64,000 bases of DNA, taken from NCBI GenBank assembly GCA_033807695.1, contig CM066302.1:3162001-3226000 (forward strand). The letters run 5' to 3'. A program made the translations under genes and the position numbers. Below are positions 52,983 to 64,000 of this stretch, piece by piece. The notes beneath the pieces were generated by a model. It made no database searches, had not been told where the DNA came from, and saw nothing but the letters and a program-made list of their open reading frames with translations. The stretch is from Daedaleopsis sinensis (taxonomy: Eukaryota > Basidiomycota > Agaricomycetes > Polyporales > Polyporaceae). The stretch's first letter is position 1; every line of letters begins with the position of its first letter.

Positions 52983-54223
52983 GTCGGGGAAGTAGAAAGG
53001 ATAACGAGGGCAACCAACAATGAGTGCGGCACCAAAGACGATGAGAACAACGGCGGAGACGATGAGAACGGCGAACGAAGATGTCGAGACTCGCAGAGTC
53101 GGGACACGGACCCTTAGCGAGGCCTCAGTTCTGCCGCTGCGATCTATTCCCAGCAGATTACGTAAGTAGTACTTTGAAGCAGTACTACAAGTGCTACTAG
53201 TACGATCATTACTACCACTTACCTTCAGCCTGGTACCACCTCGTGCCTCTAAAACAATATCGACTCCCTCGCCCGGCAACGACGCAATGAACCTGGATGC
53301 GATTCTCCTTTATGTACACAAGACAGTCAAGTTAGTTATTCACCGTCGTATTTTAGTAATCAGTAACGCTGACACCGTTCGCTGTTCCCTGACCTGAGCT
53401 GAAGCAAAACTCGATCACTTCTCTAACGGAAAAGAAGAGTCGTCGTCTTATTCCTCAGGTTTCTATACTCAGCCTGGGAGGTTCTCATTCGTGACGTCAC
53501 ATTCGATGCCGTCGTCAAGCTGCCTGTCGACGAACGTTCAATTGAGGCCCGCCCATATTCGACTCGTCCTTTGACAAGCCCCCGCAGTATTCGGCGAGTG
53601 AAAACTTAATCCAACTAAACGACTGCCAGGTCACTGTGGAGGGTACCTGGCCATGCACCGGAGCAATGCATGGTCTCCCCTTTCTCCGGAAGGTAAGTCA
53701 TCTGGGCCGTCCATAGCTTTGTCCGGGTAGCTACGCAGGTCCCAGGATACCCCACATAGTGCCATTGCTGGGTATAACTAAGGGAGATCAGCCTCAGAAT
53801 TGCTATAGGCGATTGTTTTCTACCTTGGTGTCACATTATTGTCCGTGTGGCTCTTGAGTCGTGCGGATAACGCGCCGAAGGCTGTAGGATCATTTCGAGG
53901 GCCGCAGTTGCGAAACGAATGAACTCGATCATCAAATGACATGGTAGGTTAAAGGATATCAGCGGTAGGAGATATTGGTGTGGACGTTGGGCCCCGGTTT
54001 GGGGCAATAGAGCTCCAGGTGCTAGTGAAGCGAGTGGTTAAGTAACAAACCGTGACACCGCGTATATAATGGCGCAGCAAACGCGTGCAGTCACACGGTG
54101 ACATACGGCCGACGACTTCTGGAGATCATCGGACTTGTTTCTGCTCTTGACACTCACCACCTTCGCCGGCCAGGGAATTCTACTACTTATATCTCTCACA
54201 CAGTACCACATCGGAAGGACAGC
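52983..54223. other. Intergenic between divergently transcribed BUD6 and the Nudix gene
   Basis: About 1.2 kb with no recognisable coding segment. An imperfect repeat of GACGATGAGAAC lies at 53037-53070. It presumably contains both promoters. Confidence 0.6.
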
Positions 54224-55486
54224 ATGTCTGGTCCTACACCGACTCCCCCGCAATCCTTCCTCCAGGTCATCGCGGCCTGCGACAACTATCGCGTCGGATC
54301 GTCAGGGGACGAGAAGGTCGTTCCTTGGCTTCTCTTCCCGACCCAATCTTCCCCAGCCGTTGGCCTCCTTCGCCCCGAGATCGTCGCACAGCTCCAGAAG
54401 GAATCCCAGTCGTCCACCACGCCCTCATGGGAATTCGGTACCGATGCGAGCGGGCAGTGCCAGTGGGTGAGCTTCGCGTCTGGAATCAAGACCCCTGCGG
54501 CGCGCTCGCGTACTATGAAAGAGCTGTGCGAGCGTTGGCGGGATACCGGGCTTTGGCAGGACGAGGTCGGCCCTCGCAAGTGGCGCGCTGAGCTATACCC
54601 TGTCTACCGGAACCCGTTCGGTCAGCGCGATTACCCAAAGGATGGCGGCGGCGCGAAAGACGATACACTTAACTACGCGTTTGAGATGGAGAGGGCAGCA
54701 AGCGGGTTATTCGGCATCGTCACGTTCGGAATCCATATGTCAGTCTACGAGGAGGTTACTGGGGACGACGAGCCGAAGATGTGGGTTGCCCAACGCGCAT
54801 TGACGAAGCAGACTTGGCCCGGATACCTGGACAACAGCGTCGCAGGAGGTATACCCGCAGGGCTCAGCATCTTTGAGTGCGTGGTGAAGGAAGCGATGGA
54901 GGAAGCGAGCATTCCAGAGGATGTTGTGCGGCGATACGCTCGGCCCACGGGGAGTGTGAGTTACTTTTTTAGGTGAGCTGAACGTCTGCCTAAGGCTGCC
55001 CTTGTCTTCAAACACATACGGTGCTTTATAGAACCCCCAAAGGATGGCTTCAGCCCGAGGTCGAGTGAGAATATTTCCGTTGACTTGAGGATTACGACTG
55101 ACGATAGGGCTCTCAGATACACGTATGACATATGTTTACCCCCGGGTTCCGGCGTGAACCCGAAACCACTCGATGGGGAAGTCGCGTCTTTCAGGGTTGG
55201 TTTAACGATGCATACGCGCCCGCGTCTTCGCCTGATGTTATCAACGTAGCTCGAACCGTTGTCGACTGTTGTAGGGTTACTTCGTACAGGACTTTTCAAG
55301 TATAACTGCTCCACTGGTACGTGTTTCGCTTTGCAGCATCGTAACGCAGCATTCACGCCTTCGACAGTTATCATAGATTTCATGATCAGGAAGGGCTTCA
55401 TAACCCCAGATAACGAGCCGGATTATCAGGAGATCGTCACTAGACTCCATGGAAGGTTTGACTATGACAAATGGGTTTCTCGATGA
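54224..55486 (+). CDS. Nudix hydrolase with DUF4743-type N-terminus (thiamine pyrophosphokinase-related)
   Basis: Five exons: 54224-54972, 55032-55064, 55117-55195, 55250-55316, 55368-55486, giving 348 residues with all phases consistent and introns of 51-59 nt. The N-terminal half ([31 protein letters not shown]) is the DUF4743-type region. Then [39 protein letters not shown], and the Nudix box [22 protein letters not shown] with its Glu pair follow. The C-terminus ([26 protein letters not shown]) is typical. Related yeast and plant proteins hydrolyse oxidised forms of thiamine diphosphate, a cytosolic or mitochondrial sanitising role; this is family knowledge. The Nudix metal-binding Glu residues are present, so it should be active. 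Confidence 0.9.
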
Positions 55487-55489
55487 TAC

Positions 55490-56105
55490 GTGGTATGGAA
55501 CGGAGAAGTGCGTGCAACTACGTCTTTCGAGGTCAAGGGCGAGACTCACTGTTTGCCATGCCAGATGTGTATCAAGACCGCGCAGAAACAAGATCAGCAT
55601 TTAGACAATCACAAAATACATGCGCTACAGACTTGCTTTTTTGTTAAATCTCATGTTTTCTTCGGTCTTATCACGACAGTGGGCTGGAAGTGATTCTTCC
55701 TAATGCAACGCCTCATGAAGCGCACGCCGCCGCTCGACTCGAGAAACGCAATCAGCCTCAGCTCGACCATGTCAATGACGAGAATCGGCCACCTCGTAGC
55801 TCGGAAGAGTCGGCCTTGGATATCCCGAACGAGGGTTTCCATGTCGAGACTGTTATACGACAAATAGATCTGTTGTGAAAGTGCGTGCAATTCACTCTTT
55901 CAAGGTCAATGGCGAGCCTCACTGTTTGCCAGATGTATATCAAGATCTCATCAAGATCAGCATTCGAATAATCACAGACTATGCATGCGCTATAGAAGGC
56001 TATAGTACCTCGTGCGCGTGAAATGGCATCTTCCATTCATCCCTCCATTCATCATGATGGCCGATAGTGGGCTGGAAGTGGTTTTTAATTTAATGCAACA
56101 CCGCA
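55490..56105. repeat. Diverged tandem duplication downstream of the Nudix gene
   Basis: Two blocks about 375-385 bases apart share, in order, GAAGTGCGTGCAA, TTTCGAGGTCAAGGGCGAG or its variant, CTCACTGTTTGCCA, CATGCGCTA and AGTGGGCTGGAAGTG. Start points are about 55503 and 55878. No coding function was recognised. The remaining bases to 56297 show nothing further. Confidence 0.75.
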
Positions 56106-56297
56106 CCAACACCGATATTACAGCCGGATGAGCCACCTCCAGCGGCTGCTTTGCCATTTAGCTCGACGGCCCGGGGTCAAGAGACTGCATGGGTCAAGTC
56201 CATTTACGGACGAGTACGAGATACACGTCAAACGCATACTTTATGAACGGCCTCTGCCCCAACTACGGCGTCATTCCGCCCCTTCCTCCTGACCACC

Positions 56298-57405
56298 ATG
56301 GGTCATACTCCATTTGCTATCCTCGCCGGCAAACGCGTCTTCCTCGGTCTTCTGTCCTCTCTTGGAGGCCACTTAGTGAACTTGGGGATCTTCCTGGTCG
56401 ACTCCATTTTCTTCATCTACAACCTGATCGCTCCTGACAGGCGTATCGGCCACGTCGTGCCTAAAGGCCATCCTGGTACTGGAGGACAGTGGCCCCAATA
56501 CGTCCCACCAAAGCAGGGTGACAGTCGCTGCTCCTGCCCCGCATTAAACGCGATGGCCAACCACGGTGCGTGACGCCCTCTAATTTAGCGTACTCTACAC
56601 CTTACCTGACTCATCTTACGTTATTATCGGATGGTAGGCATCCTCCCTCATTCGGGGCGAAACATCACGTTCAAGGAGCTGTCGCATGCAGTTAACAAGA
56701 CGTACAACTTTGCGCCGACGTTTTGTATGTTCGTCCCGAAGTACGCCGCGGACATGCTCAACAGGAACTACTGGACGGACGCGTTGGATCTCGCGGACCT
56801 TGACGCGCACAACTGTATCGAGCACGACGGCTCGCTCCTCCGTAGGTCCTTCATGACGAGAGCACTAATAGCTCGGTGCACTAACATCAGACAGGCGTCG
56901 ACAGCATGCAGGAACCGGACCAGGGGAAGATCGCGCTGCCCCTCGTCGAGCGCGTCCTCGCAGCAGGAACCGGGCCGAATGGGGATCTCACCCCCGCCGA
57001 CCTCTCACGCCTGCTCGGCCAACGCCGCGTCGAGGCGAAGAAGGCAACCCCGTCTTTCAGCCAGGCGACCATCCACCGCTTCTTCGGCAGTTCCAAGTGA
57101 GTGTTTGGCAGCAGCGCGCAACTGGAACGCCGGCGGACACTGATTTGCGGCGTCTGTCTGCCAGTGCAGCAACGCTCTTGACTATTTTCGGGGGCAAGAT
57201 GCGGGATCTGCGCCCATTCCTCACGGAGGAGCGTCTCCCGGACGGGTGGGAGCCATACGTGCGCCACCAGATGGGCCTGACGATGATGGAGTTCAACGGA
57301 GTGGCGTTGAAGGTCGAGCTTGGCATTCAGGAGGAGGTCGACGGGTCACTGGAGGCGGCAGGTCGGGAGCGGTACGCAGCGAACGGGGAGAAGAAAAATG
57401 CTTGA
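56298..57405 (+). CDS. Heme-thiolate peroxidase (chloroperoxidase / unspecific peroxygenase family)
   Basis: Four exons: 56298-56565, 56638-56841, 56895-57096, 57165-57405, 304 residues with phases consistent. Residues about 75-92 give SRCSCPALNAMANHG, which contains the proximal Cys-Pro heme ligand motif. After the first intron ILPHSGRNITFKELSHAVNK follows. HNCIEHDGSL carries the conserved Glu-His-Asp. Toward the end, LTIFGGKMRDLRPFLTEERL, DGWEPYVRHQMGLTMMEFN and ALKVELGI match the polypore branch of the family. Such enzymes use peroxide to oxygenate or halogenate small substrates. The N-terminus has long hydrophobic stretches (FLGLLSSLGGHLVNLGIFLV, DSIFFIYNLIAP) and no clean cleavable signal peptide, so membrane attachment or an intracellular site is possible. 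Confidence 0.88.
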
Positions 57406-57802
57406 TGGTTTTCATCCCGCGCTTTTGCGATTGACGTCGGATCCAGGCTATCTATATATCTTCCCCTTGCTTCGTTAACCGAGTCTATTCTTCATATGCG
57501 ACCTAGCTCCAGATACCATTAAGTACAACTTGAAGGGCAGAACACCCTGTGCGGATTGCCATCATCGTGTACGGCAGACCGCTCCTAGTGTGGTACTCGA
57601 TGTCTAGAAGAAGGCTTTAGCATTCATGGATCCCTGGATCAGACACATGATAGATGTGCCATATGTGCTCCCCATTTAGGCAATACAGACGCCTGTGGGG
57701 TTTGGCGCTAAAGCTTAGCTACGGTTTCGGATGTTGAAAGTTTCATCATCCTATGTACCTTTCTGCGGTCGAAAGCCTGTGTCATCTCAGGCCCCCTTTG
57801 GA
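57406..57802. other. Intergenic, no gene seen
   Basis: Contains an AT-rich stretch with TATATATC at about 57450, which may be 3' untranslated sequence. No domain was recognised. Confidence 0.5.
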
Positions 57803-58890
57803 ATGGCTTTCTCCTATGTAATAGGTACGGTACGGCTTGACTTCAAGATGGCCTCCGTACTTAAATACTATCACAGAGCACATGGAGGAAGATGAGGATA
57901 CGACGAAATCCATACCCAAATGGGTAGAGCTAGAGTACATGGTAAGTGACTCCAATTATGAGCATATGCTACAATTACTCTGATGTACTGATCCCTTCCG
58001 CATCAGCATATGCGGACTCTCGCTGGTTCTGGAGCTGCGGTCCATTTTACTCATCTCTCCAAAGCCTCGAGCAGCACGCTCTCCTCATTATTCGCACACG
58101 AGAGTCAAGGGTCTTCTCGTGCTGAAGCTTATGCCCACCAGACTTCAGTCATGGAGCTTATGAAGGCCAGTGGTGTTCCGATCGAAAAGGTCTGTCTGTT
58201 GGATCCGAAGGCGGAGAAGGAGCTAGCGCCAGAAGATGGCGATGGGCGTTTTGAATGGTTTCTCTTCGGGGTACGTTCTGCATCATGCAGCCGTCTTCTG
58301 CGGTATGAAATCTCTGTCTGATATGTAGCTGACTTTTTTCTGGTTGCAGGGGATTCTCGGTGCGTGGTCGCGGAGTCGCTGAACATCCACATCTAACCGT
58401 AGGTTGTACGACAGGGGATGACCCACCCCGCGATCGTACATCGGAGTTGCGCGTTCTTGGCTTCCCGAACAGACATCTTGGACCTGTTCAGATGACGACA
58501 GACACTGCACTCGGTGTGACCAAGATTGTAGTCCAAGACAAAAGTATGTTCACGCCTTCACACACTTTAAGGAATGGATCTGACAAGTTGACCGTCGCAG
58601 CACCTCTCTCACAAATTCCGTTCATCGTAAGATTTAGAAATCCATCTACAGCATGCGTGCTCTTCTGATCACTCCCGCCACTCTTCAGGATTTTCCAACA
58701 ATCGTGTTCAACCCCAAGGAGAGCGTCGAGATGCCGTTCAGTGAGTCCTTGTCGTCTCTCCGGCTTGGTATATGCTATGACGTTACAAATTTATGTTTCA
58801 GGATACATTGCGAAGGACAAAGAACCTATTCTTCCCCCTGGAATGCGCGAGCATTTGAAAGATGACTTGGATAAGAGCTTCGACTTCTGA
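57803..58890 (+). CDS. SFM1: SPOUT-type SAM-dependent methyltransferase, SFM1/DUF431 family
   Basis: Eight exons: 57803-57824, 57877-57941, 58007-58270, 58350-58359, 58415-58543, 58601-58626, 58689-58740, 58802-58890. They give 218 residues with every phase matching, against 213 in yeast. Landmarks: MAFSYVIEHMEEDED, WVELEYMHMRTLAG, FTHLS, VCLLDPKAEKELAPEDGDGR, FLFGGILGDDPPRDRTSELR, LGFPNRHLGPVQMTTDTALG and PLSQIPFIDFPTI, ending in a short acidic tail. Exon 4 is only 10 nt. Yeast Sfm1 methylates an arginine of ribosomal protein Rps3, and the SPOUT knot residues GGILGDDPPRDR and LGFPNRHLGPVQ are retained, so the same job in ribosome biogenesis is likely. Start 57803 was chosen because it splices in frame to EHMEEDED. 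Confidence 0.9.
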
Positions 58891-59748
58891 TGCTGAATCT
58901 GAAGTACTGTCCGAGTCTTTCACCTGTATACGGAGTACTGTTTCTTGCTACACGTTGGTGACGCCCATTACTCACGTCAATAGCTCATCGTCTGCCTACA
59001 CCGCCATACACAAGTACTACTGTAGTACACCGGTACTGTGACAACTCTCTCAGTCGGCGCAAAGATTCGGAGAGGGCGATGGATAGATGACGTCATGAGA
59101 TGAGCGGGCCGCTCGAAGCCGTTCGTAAGCGCTTCAAGTGGCTTGGCAATATCGTCGACGTGCTCGGAGTCGCGCTCGTCCACCTCGAGAGACTCGACTT
59201 CGATATCCTCCTCCTCGCCGGCCTGTTCTGATCATGTACTGGATCTATGCCATATGTGCTTACACAAGGCGCAGTACTTCGCGGAAGCATCGACAGTACT
59301 AGCTGAAGCGGGCTACTGAAAGTGCTTGTCTTCAATACTGTGACCAGAATCCACCCCCAGCGCTCGACAGGCAAATGGAACTCTTCGACCGTCGCAGGCA
59401 GGTCTGTGGGATGGTATATGTGCTTGGAGGTCTGTGACAGTGGTGAGTGTGTTGCGGTGGCCTGCATGCGGCAGGCGGTGCGAGAGCCGTGCGCCCATCC
59501 TTTGTGCAGCTTTGACTGTCTGGCCTCGTGTCCCTTGTTACAATGGATCTGCTTTGGCGGAAAGGTGTGGCCCATCAGTCGCTTTGGCCTGCCATGCAGA
59601 GCTATATATCTCCCAGCTCGCTTGAAACCATCTTATCTCAAACCACCGCTCCTCGTCGCGTCTGCATAGTGAGTCCACCCCCGCTACGCTCTCTGCTCTT
59701 GATGGTTAGGTTGATACCCTGCCTACTATCCGCAGTCTTGCCCCTACA
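58891..59748. other. Intergenic, no gene called
   Basis: Short frames on both strands lack recognisable motifs. The last 100 bases are pyrimidine-rich before ATG 59749 and are probably promoter and leader of the kinase gene. Confidence 0.5.
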
Positions 59749-61923
59749 ATGTCTCGTCGGCCATCCTTCTTCAACCCATTCGCCCATCCCTCGTGGAGGA
59801 AGGGTGAAGAGGTGGCCGACCGTGACCTCTCAAGCCCACTGGATCCCGGTCCATCCTCTCGCGCGGTGCACCATAGGGCCCCTTCGATCCCGGACGCGGA
59901 GGGGCGCGTGCATGCCAGTGTGGGTGTGCAGACCGGGGTGGACGACCTCGTCGCATCCTGCGCTGCGTCTAGGAGAGGCTCGCTGTCCAAGCTCAAGGGC
60001 GCCGGGGTGGTCTTGCGGCCACAGAACGTGTTCAAGAAGTTCGTCGGTCTGTGGAACCACAAGCGTGCAGACGTCTCGACCACGGATCTGAACGCTGCGA
60101 GCGCGCCAGTGTCTCCTAACCAGCCAGCGGAGGCAGCACGAACAGCCCCGCCGCGTCCCCCTCGGCCCGCACCCTTGGACGTCGAGTTCTTGGAGATGGT
60201 CGGGAACTGCGTGAATCTCTTCAAGGATGTGGCTTCGCGATCAGAATTCTCCAGTGACTCTGAGGCCGTGTCGGTGGACGGGGTGGCGCCTCGACCCACA
60301 AGGAACGCGATTCCGTTCCCCAAGGTTATCACGGCGGCACCAGTGCATTCGTTCTGCGCTGAGATCCACGATGAGCCCCAGTCTTCACCGTCTCCCCCTC
60401 AAGGTTCGCCGGTCTCCCTCTCTCCACCGTCATCTCCCTCTCCCGGAGATCCACTGCCCACGTTCAAGATCGGCATCGCCCCTGGCCCTCGCTCTCCTCT
60501 GCCGCCAGTGCAGACGTTCTGGTCGGTGCTGCAGCGTAACAACCTGCATGTCCCTCCGGAGCGCGTCGCAAAGTGGGTCACGGGCGGCGTCTTGGGCACA
60601 GGCGGGTTCGGCCGGGTGTACCTCGTCTACAACACAACTACGAGGGCGCAATGCGCGATGAAGGTCGTCCGGCACGCAGGGCGCATGTCGAAGCCGTCGT
60701 GTCGGGGTCTGATCAACGAGCTCAGGGTGCTGTCGGTGCTAGGCTCTGAGCCCGAAGCGATGCCGTTCCTCCTGCAGCCGTATCTCGCGGACTCTCTCTG
60801 GGCGTGGCGGTCGACGGCAGGCTACCTACACATCTTGACGGACGTGTGCACCGGGGGCAACCTCAGTGTCTACAAGCGCAAGCTGGGATTTGACAGTCTG
60901 GTCCTCGTCAGTGCGGAGATAGTAAGCCTATGCTCCCTATTCTATGATAGCTCGCTCACATGGTACTGTACGTGCGCAGATTCTGGGATTGAGCCATCTG
61001 CATCGGCATGGAATCGTCCATCATGACCTCAAGCCGCACAACGTGTTGGTCCACGCTGATGGGCACTGCGTGATCGCCGACTATGGCGGCACGCGGTTCC
61101 TCAACATCGAAGGCAGGCTGGTGCGCCGTGCCGACACGTCTGCAATCATGACGACAGCTTTTGCTGCGCCCGAGCTGCTCGTCGACATCGAGGAGGGTAC
61201 GGTACGGGAGTACGACGAGTGCGTGGACTATTGGTCCCTGGGCACAACGCTGGTCTCTATGATCATGGAGGATGTGGGTCCTCGTTCGCTCACCTTCGCA
61301 TGTGCTCAGAAGGGCGATTGGCTGACTTGCATCCGTCTCTACAGGAGTTCCTGCCTGGCACGTCCGACATCCAATTTATGGGCTACCGCGTGCAGAAGAT
61401 CCGCGCTCGGATGGTGAAGATGCAGACCCCGCTGCTGCTGCATCAGTTCATAATGGATGTGCGTCAAGCCCTTCGTTCTCATGTTGCTCGTTGTTGACGC
61501 CGGCCTTGTAGCTCCTGCAGATGGACCCGCAACTCAGGCCGAAAGATCCGGGCGTAAGAGAACACCCCCTCTTCGAGAACATGTAAGCAGAGCGCTATAC
61601 GTGTCATGCTCCGCACGAACTCATCGCGCACCCATCAGTGAATGGGAGGATGTTCTCAAGCGCCGGTATATAGGTCAGTTCACGTCCGCCCCCCTGTGAC
61701 TGCGTGATGCTGATGCTGAGTTGTGTGTTCTTCAGCCATCCCCTCTGTCATGGAGGTAGGGCCTACCGGGTATGGCTGGGACTACGACACGCCCAAAGTC
61801 CACAAAACGCGCGACGAGCCTGTCACCTTTCTGCGGGTCCTGAGGGAGGACCGGCTGTCCCTACCGGTCAATGACACGTTCGACGTTGAGACGCATCATG
61901 CTACCCTGACCAACGCTCTGTGA
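59749..61923 (+). CDS. Serine/threonine protein kinase with variant HHD and DYG motifs
   Basis: Exon 1 (59749-60921) has about 270 disordered Ser/Pro-rich residues. The kinase domain starts with the glycine loop GTGGFGRVYLV (Gly at residue 283) and lysine K305 in CAMKVV. Exon 2 from 60980 gives LGLSHLHRHGIVHHDLKPHN (HRD replaced by HHD), VIADYGGTRF (DFG replaced by DYG), TAFAAPELL and YDECVDYWSLGTTLVSMIME. Later exons give a segment of the form LHPSLQEFLPGTSDIQFMG, then RPKDPGVREHPLFEN and WEDVLKRRY, an AGC-kinase-like end, and finally VPTGYGWDYD-type tail to the stop at 61923. Catalytic Lys, Asp of HHDLK, Asn and Asp of DYG are all present, so activity is plausible. Borders near 61270-61315 are uncertain (a very short intron or frameshift) and around 61460-61735 approximate. 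The pathway is unknown. Confidence 0.8.
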
Positions 61924-62409
61924 CGTTGCTGACGGATGGACTCGTAGTGGATGTCAAAAAGCTTCGGTTCATTTATTTGTTTCAGTACCAGTGCTAACTC
62001 AGGCTTGCTATCGTACCGTATCTGTTATTCATGCTTTGCTTGTTTGTTGTGCTATTCGTTTACCTTAGACTCCTCATACTATGTACCAGTCAATAATGAT
62101 TCGCCGGATGCCTGCTTATCGCTGTCTGTTACTTGCTCGTCGTAGTATGTGATGTGCAGGCAATGTCGCGCGCTCGATATGGTCACGGTATTGGGCCATG
62201 TTAGGCCTAGAGGGTGCGGGCGTCTAGAGCGCATGCCACTTGTACCCAAACCATCAAGTCACCTCAACCTTTTGTTCTCCTCTTCTCGTCGTCTTTTAGT
62301 ACATACCCTTTCTGATTCAGTAAGACAATGACTTCCAAGTTTTATCTTAATGCTCAACAACCTGGCATGATAGCGCACGACCAGAAACCACACCGTTAAC
62401 ACGAGGCTA
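61924..62409. other. Intergenic, no gene seen
   Basis: AT-richer than its surroundings, with short frames only. Probably the 3' region of the kinase and the promoter of PPX1. Confidence 0.5.
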
Positions 62410-63807
62410 ATGGCGAGAGACAAGTTGTCCGCTTTTTTGAAGGAGAGGAAAACGGCCTATATCCATGCTGTGAATGCAGGAAAAGGGAAGGACTGGACAG
62501 TCGTCATGGGAAACGAGGCTGGCGGTCAGTAGCACGATGCTCGCGTGAACGTCGACGATCGCTAACGCACCACGCGCTCGTCCACTAACACAGATCTTGA
62601 CTCCATCGCCAGCGCGATCGCCTACGCGTGGTACGCGTCGAAACACCAGAGCATCCTCGCTGTCGCGCTCACCCAGACCCCCCGCCCCGAGCTGCATCTC
62701 CGCGCGGAGAATCTGCATGCCTTCGAGCTTGCGCGCATCGACCCGACCACCGACATCCTCTGCATTGATGACGTCACAGCCCTCCTCTCGGACTCGGACG
62801 CACCCTTCCCGTCATCGACGTTCGCGCTCGTCGACCATAACAGGCTGCAGCCACGCTTCGCGCGTGCAAACGCGGACGCGCGCGTCGTCGCCGTGGTCGA
62901 CCACCACGCGGACGAGGGCCTCTATCGCGACACCGCGAATCCGCGGCGCATCGTCGTCCCCACCGGCAGCTGCGCATCCCTTGTCGCGCAGCTCTTTGAA
63001 GAGCGGTTGGTCACTCCCGGCACTCCTGGCCCGGACGGGGAAGAGGAGATGCCGCCGGAGCTGGCGACGCTGCTCCTTTGTAGCATCCTCATCGACACGG
63101 GCGGGCTCAAGCCTGGCGGCAAGGCTGAGGCCGCCGACCATCAAGCAGTACAGTTCCTTATCCCGCGAGTACATATCAAAGACGAGTCTCCGGCCTCGTT
63201 ACCAACCACTACACTGATTGGGGATGTCAAGCAAGAAGCGCTGCACGAGACATCGGGACTGCAGGAGCTGCACGCAACTCTACAAGAGAAGAAGGCGTCG
63301 GTCGCACATCTCGGGACTGCCGATTTGCTGAAGAGGGACTACAAGGAGTACACGATGGCCCCGGCGCAGACGCCATCGCGAGAGGTCGCCGTCGGGCTCT
63401 CGTCCGTGCCCGTCGGCTTTGCGTCGTGGCTCCCGCGGCACGCAGACTTCTGGGCGGAGACGGAGCGATTCATGCAGGAGCGCAGCCTGGCCGTCCTTGG
63501 CATCCTCACGTCCTTCCGCGATACGGAGACGCCGGGCAAGAGCGGGAGGGGGAAGCACAGGCGGGAGCAGATGTACGTCGTGCGTGGGGAAGAGGACCTC
63601 GCGGCCGCCCTGTTCGAAGCGCTCGAGGACGCGGAGGAGCTCAGACTGAAGAGGAAGCGGTTTCCGGAGCTTGGGGTGCACAACGGGTTTGGGGATGGCT
63701 ACCGGGCGCGGGTGTGGAAGCAGAAGAACGTCGATGCGACGCGGAAGGTGACTGCGCCTCTCGTAACGTGTATCATCGAGGGACGGCAGAGAGGCGCAAG
63801 CTTGTAG
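62410..63807 (+). CDS. PPX1: Exopolyphosphatase, DHH superfamily (PPX1-type)
   Basis: Two exons, 62410-62524 and 62594-63807, giving 442 residues (yeast Ppx1 has 397). Motifs in order: GNEAGDLDSIASAIAYAW (motif I with metal-binding Asp), ILCIDDV, FALVDHNRLQP, VVAVVDHHADEGLY (the DHH motif) and VPTGSCASLVAQL, LLLCSILIDTGG. The DHHA2-like C-terminal domain covers about 290-440 (DLLKRDYKEYTM, VGLSSVPVGF, ERSLAVLGILTSFRD, MYVVRGEEDLAAALFEALED). The enzyme releases phosphate from polyphosphate chain ends and hydrolyses related substrates in the cytosol. All metal ligands are visible. Residues about 215-270 form a longer insert than in yeast; an unrecognised small intron there is possible but not required, as the frame is open. 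Confidence 0.92.
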
Positions 63808-64000
63808 AGCTTCGGTAGTCCGCGCGTATATGCTTGTGAGTGTAGTCGTCACATCCGATACTGTGGTTGCTGATCGTTTCGAGCGCAGTCACGGGATTAT
63901 CGGAAATACTCGAACCGCTGCTATACTTGTGACATGTTCGTTTTTACACAGGTTCAAGGAAAAATTCTCATCGTGTTGGGGACTCGCTCGCAGGGGCCAT
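63808..64000. other. Downstream flank of PPX1, nothing recognised
   Basis: Short stretch to the window edge without a coding signal. Confidence 0.5.

Noticed and set aside
55317..55367. Reading the Nudix gene straight through 55317-55367 as coding
   Set aside because: Open in frame, but the 51-nt stretch has GT-AG borders and its removal restores the conserved [15 protein letters not shown] junction, so it is called an intron.
55277..56036. Minus-strand frames sharing the word DLERxxCTHF in the duplicated block after the Nudix gene
   Set aside because: The similarity follows the nucleotide duplication; there is no start, splice or domain support, and one overlaps the real Nudix exons.

Overview
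The window is nuclear DNA of a filamentous basidiomycete, most likely an Agaricomycete and plausibly a polypore. Genes carry many 50-75 base introns, and the families are typical of that group: a DUF6533 membrane protein, a heme-thiolate peroxygenase, a KDZ transposase with a CxC2 cysteine cluster, a TET/JBP-like oxygenase, and a chromodomain Ty3/Gypsy element. The species cannot be named from sequence alone.

Layout. 1-12 kb: a DUF6533 membrane protein gene, a decayed MFS transporter, and a 12-exon Zn2Cys6 transcription factor (1181 aa). 12-17 kb: repeat-rich DNA with a small Cys-cluster gene, two interlocked inverted repeats and a 33-bp minisatellite of about 32 copies. 17-34 kb: a large DNA transposon carrying a KDZ transposase, a TET/JBP-like 2OG-Fe(II) oxygenase, a companion gene divergent from the oxygenase, a Cys-cluster/coiled-coil gene, and a gene built from tandem 102-nt exons. 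All of it is peppered with short CCCGGG-centred palindromes in exons and introns. Sequences near 13.5 and 35.3 kb match each other in inverted orientation and may be its ends. 36.2-46.5 kb: a complete, apparently young Ty3/Gypsy chromovirus with 247-bp LTRs and a CACCA target duplication, inserted in a Cys-cluster gene whose pieces lie on both sides. 49.7-63.8 kb: ordinary host genes: BUD6/AIP3, a Nudix hydrolase with a DUF4743-type N-terminus, a heme-thiolate peroxygenase, SFM1-type methyltransferase, a protein kinase and exopolyphosphatase PPX1.

The two most unusual signals are in the LTR element. Its Gag-protease, Pol and third ORF lie in one continuous reading frame broken only by a TGA and a TAG. 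Each stop is followed within 6-9 nt by a stable bulged hairpin, and the TAG has the UAG-CAR-YYA leaky context. The coding region also holds many perfect 8-13 bp inverted repeats, apparently built through synonymous codon choice. The second centre of interest is the TET/JBP-KDZ element with its CpG-rich palindromes. All gene models were read by eye from splice signals and family motifs; no searches were run.
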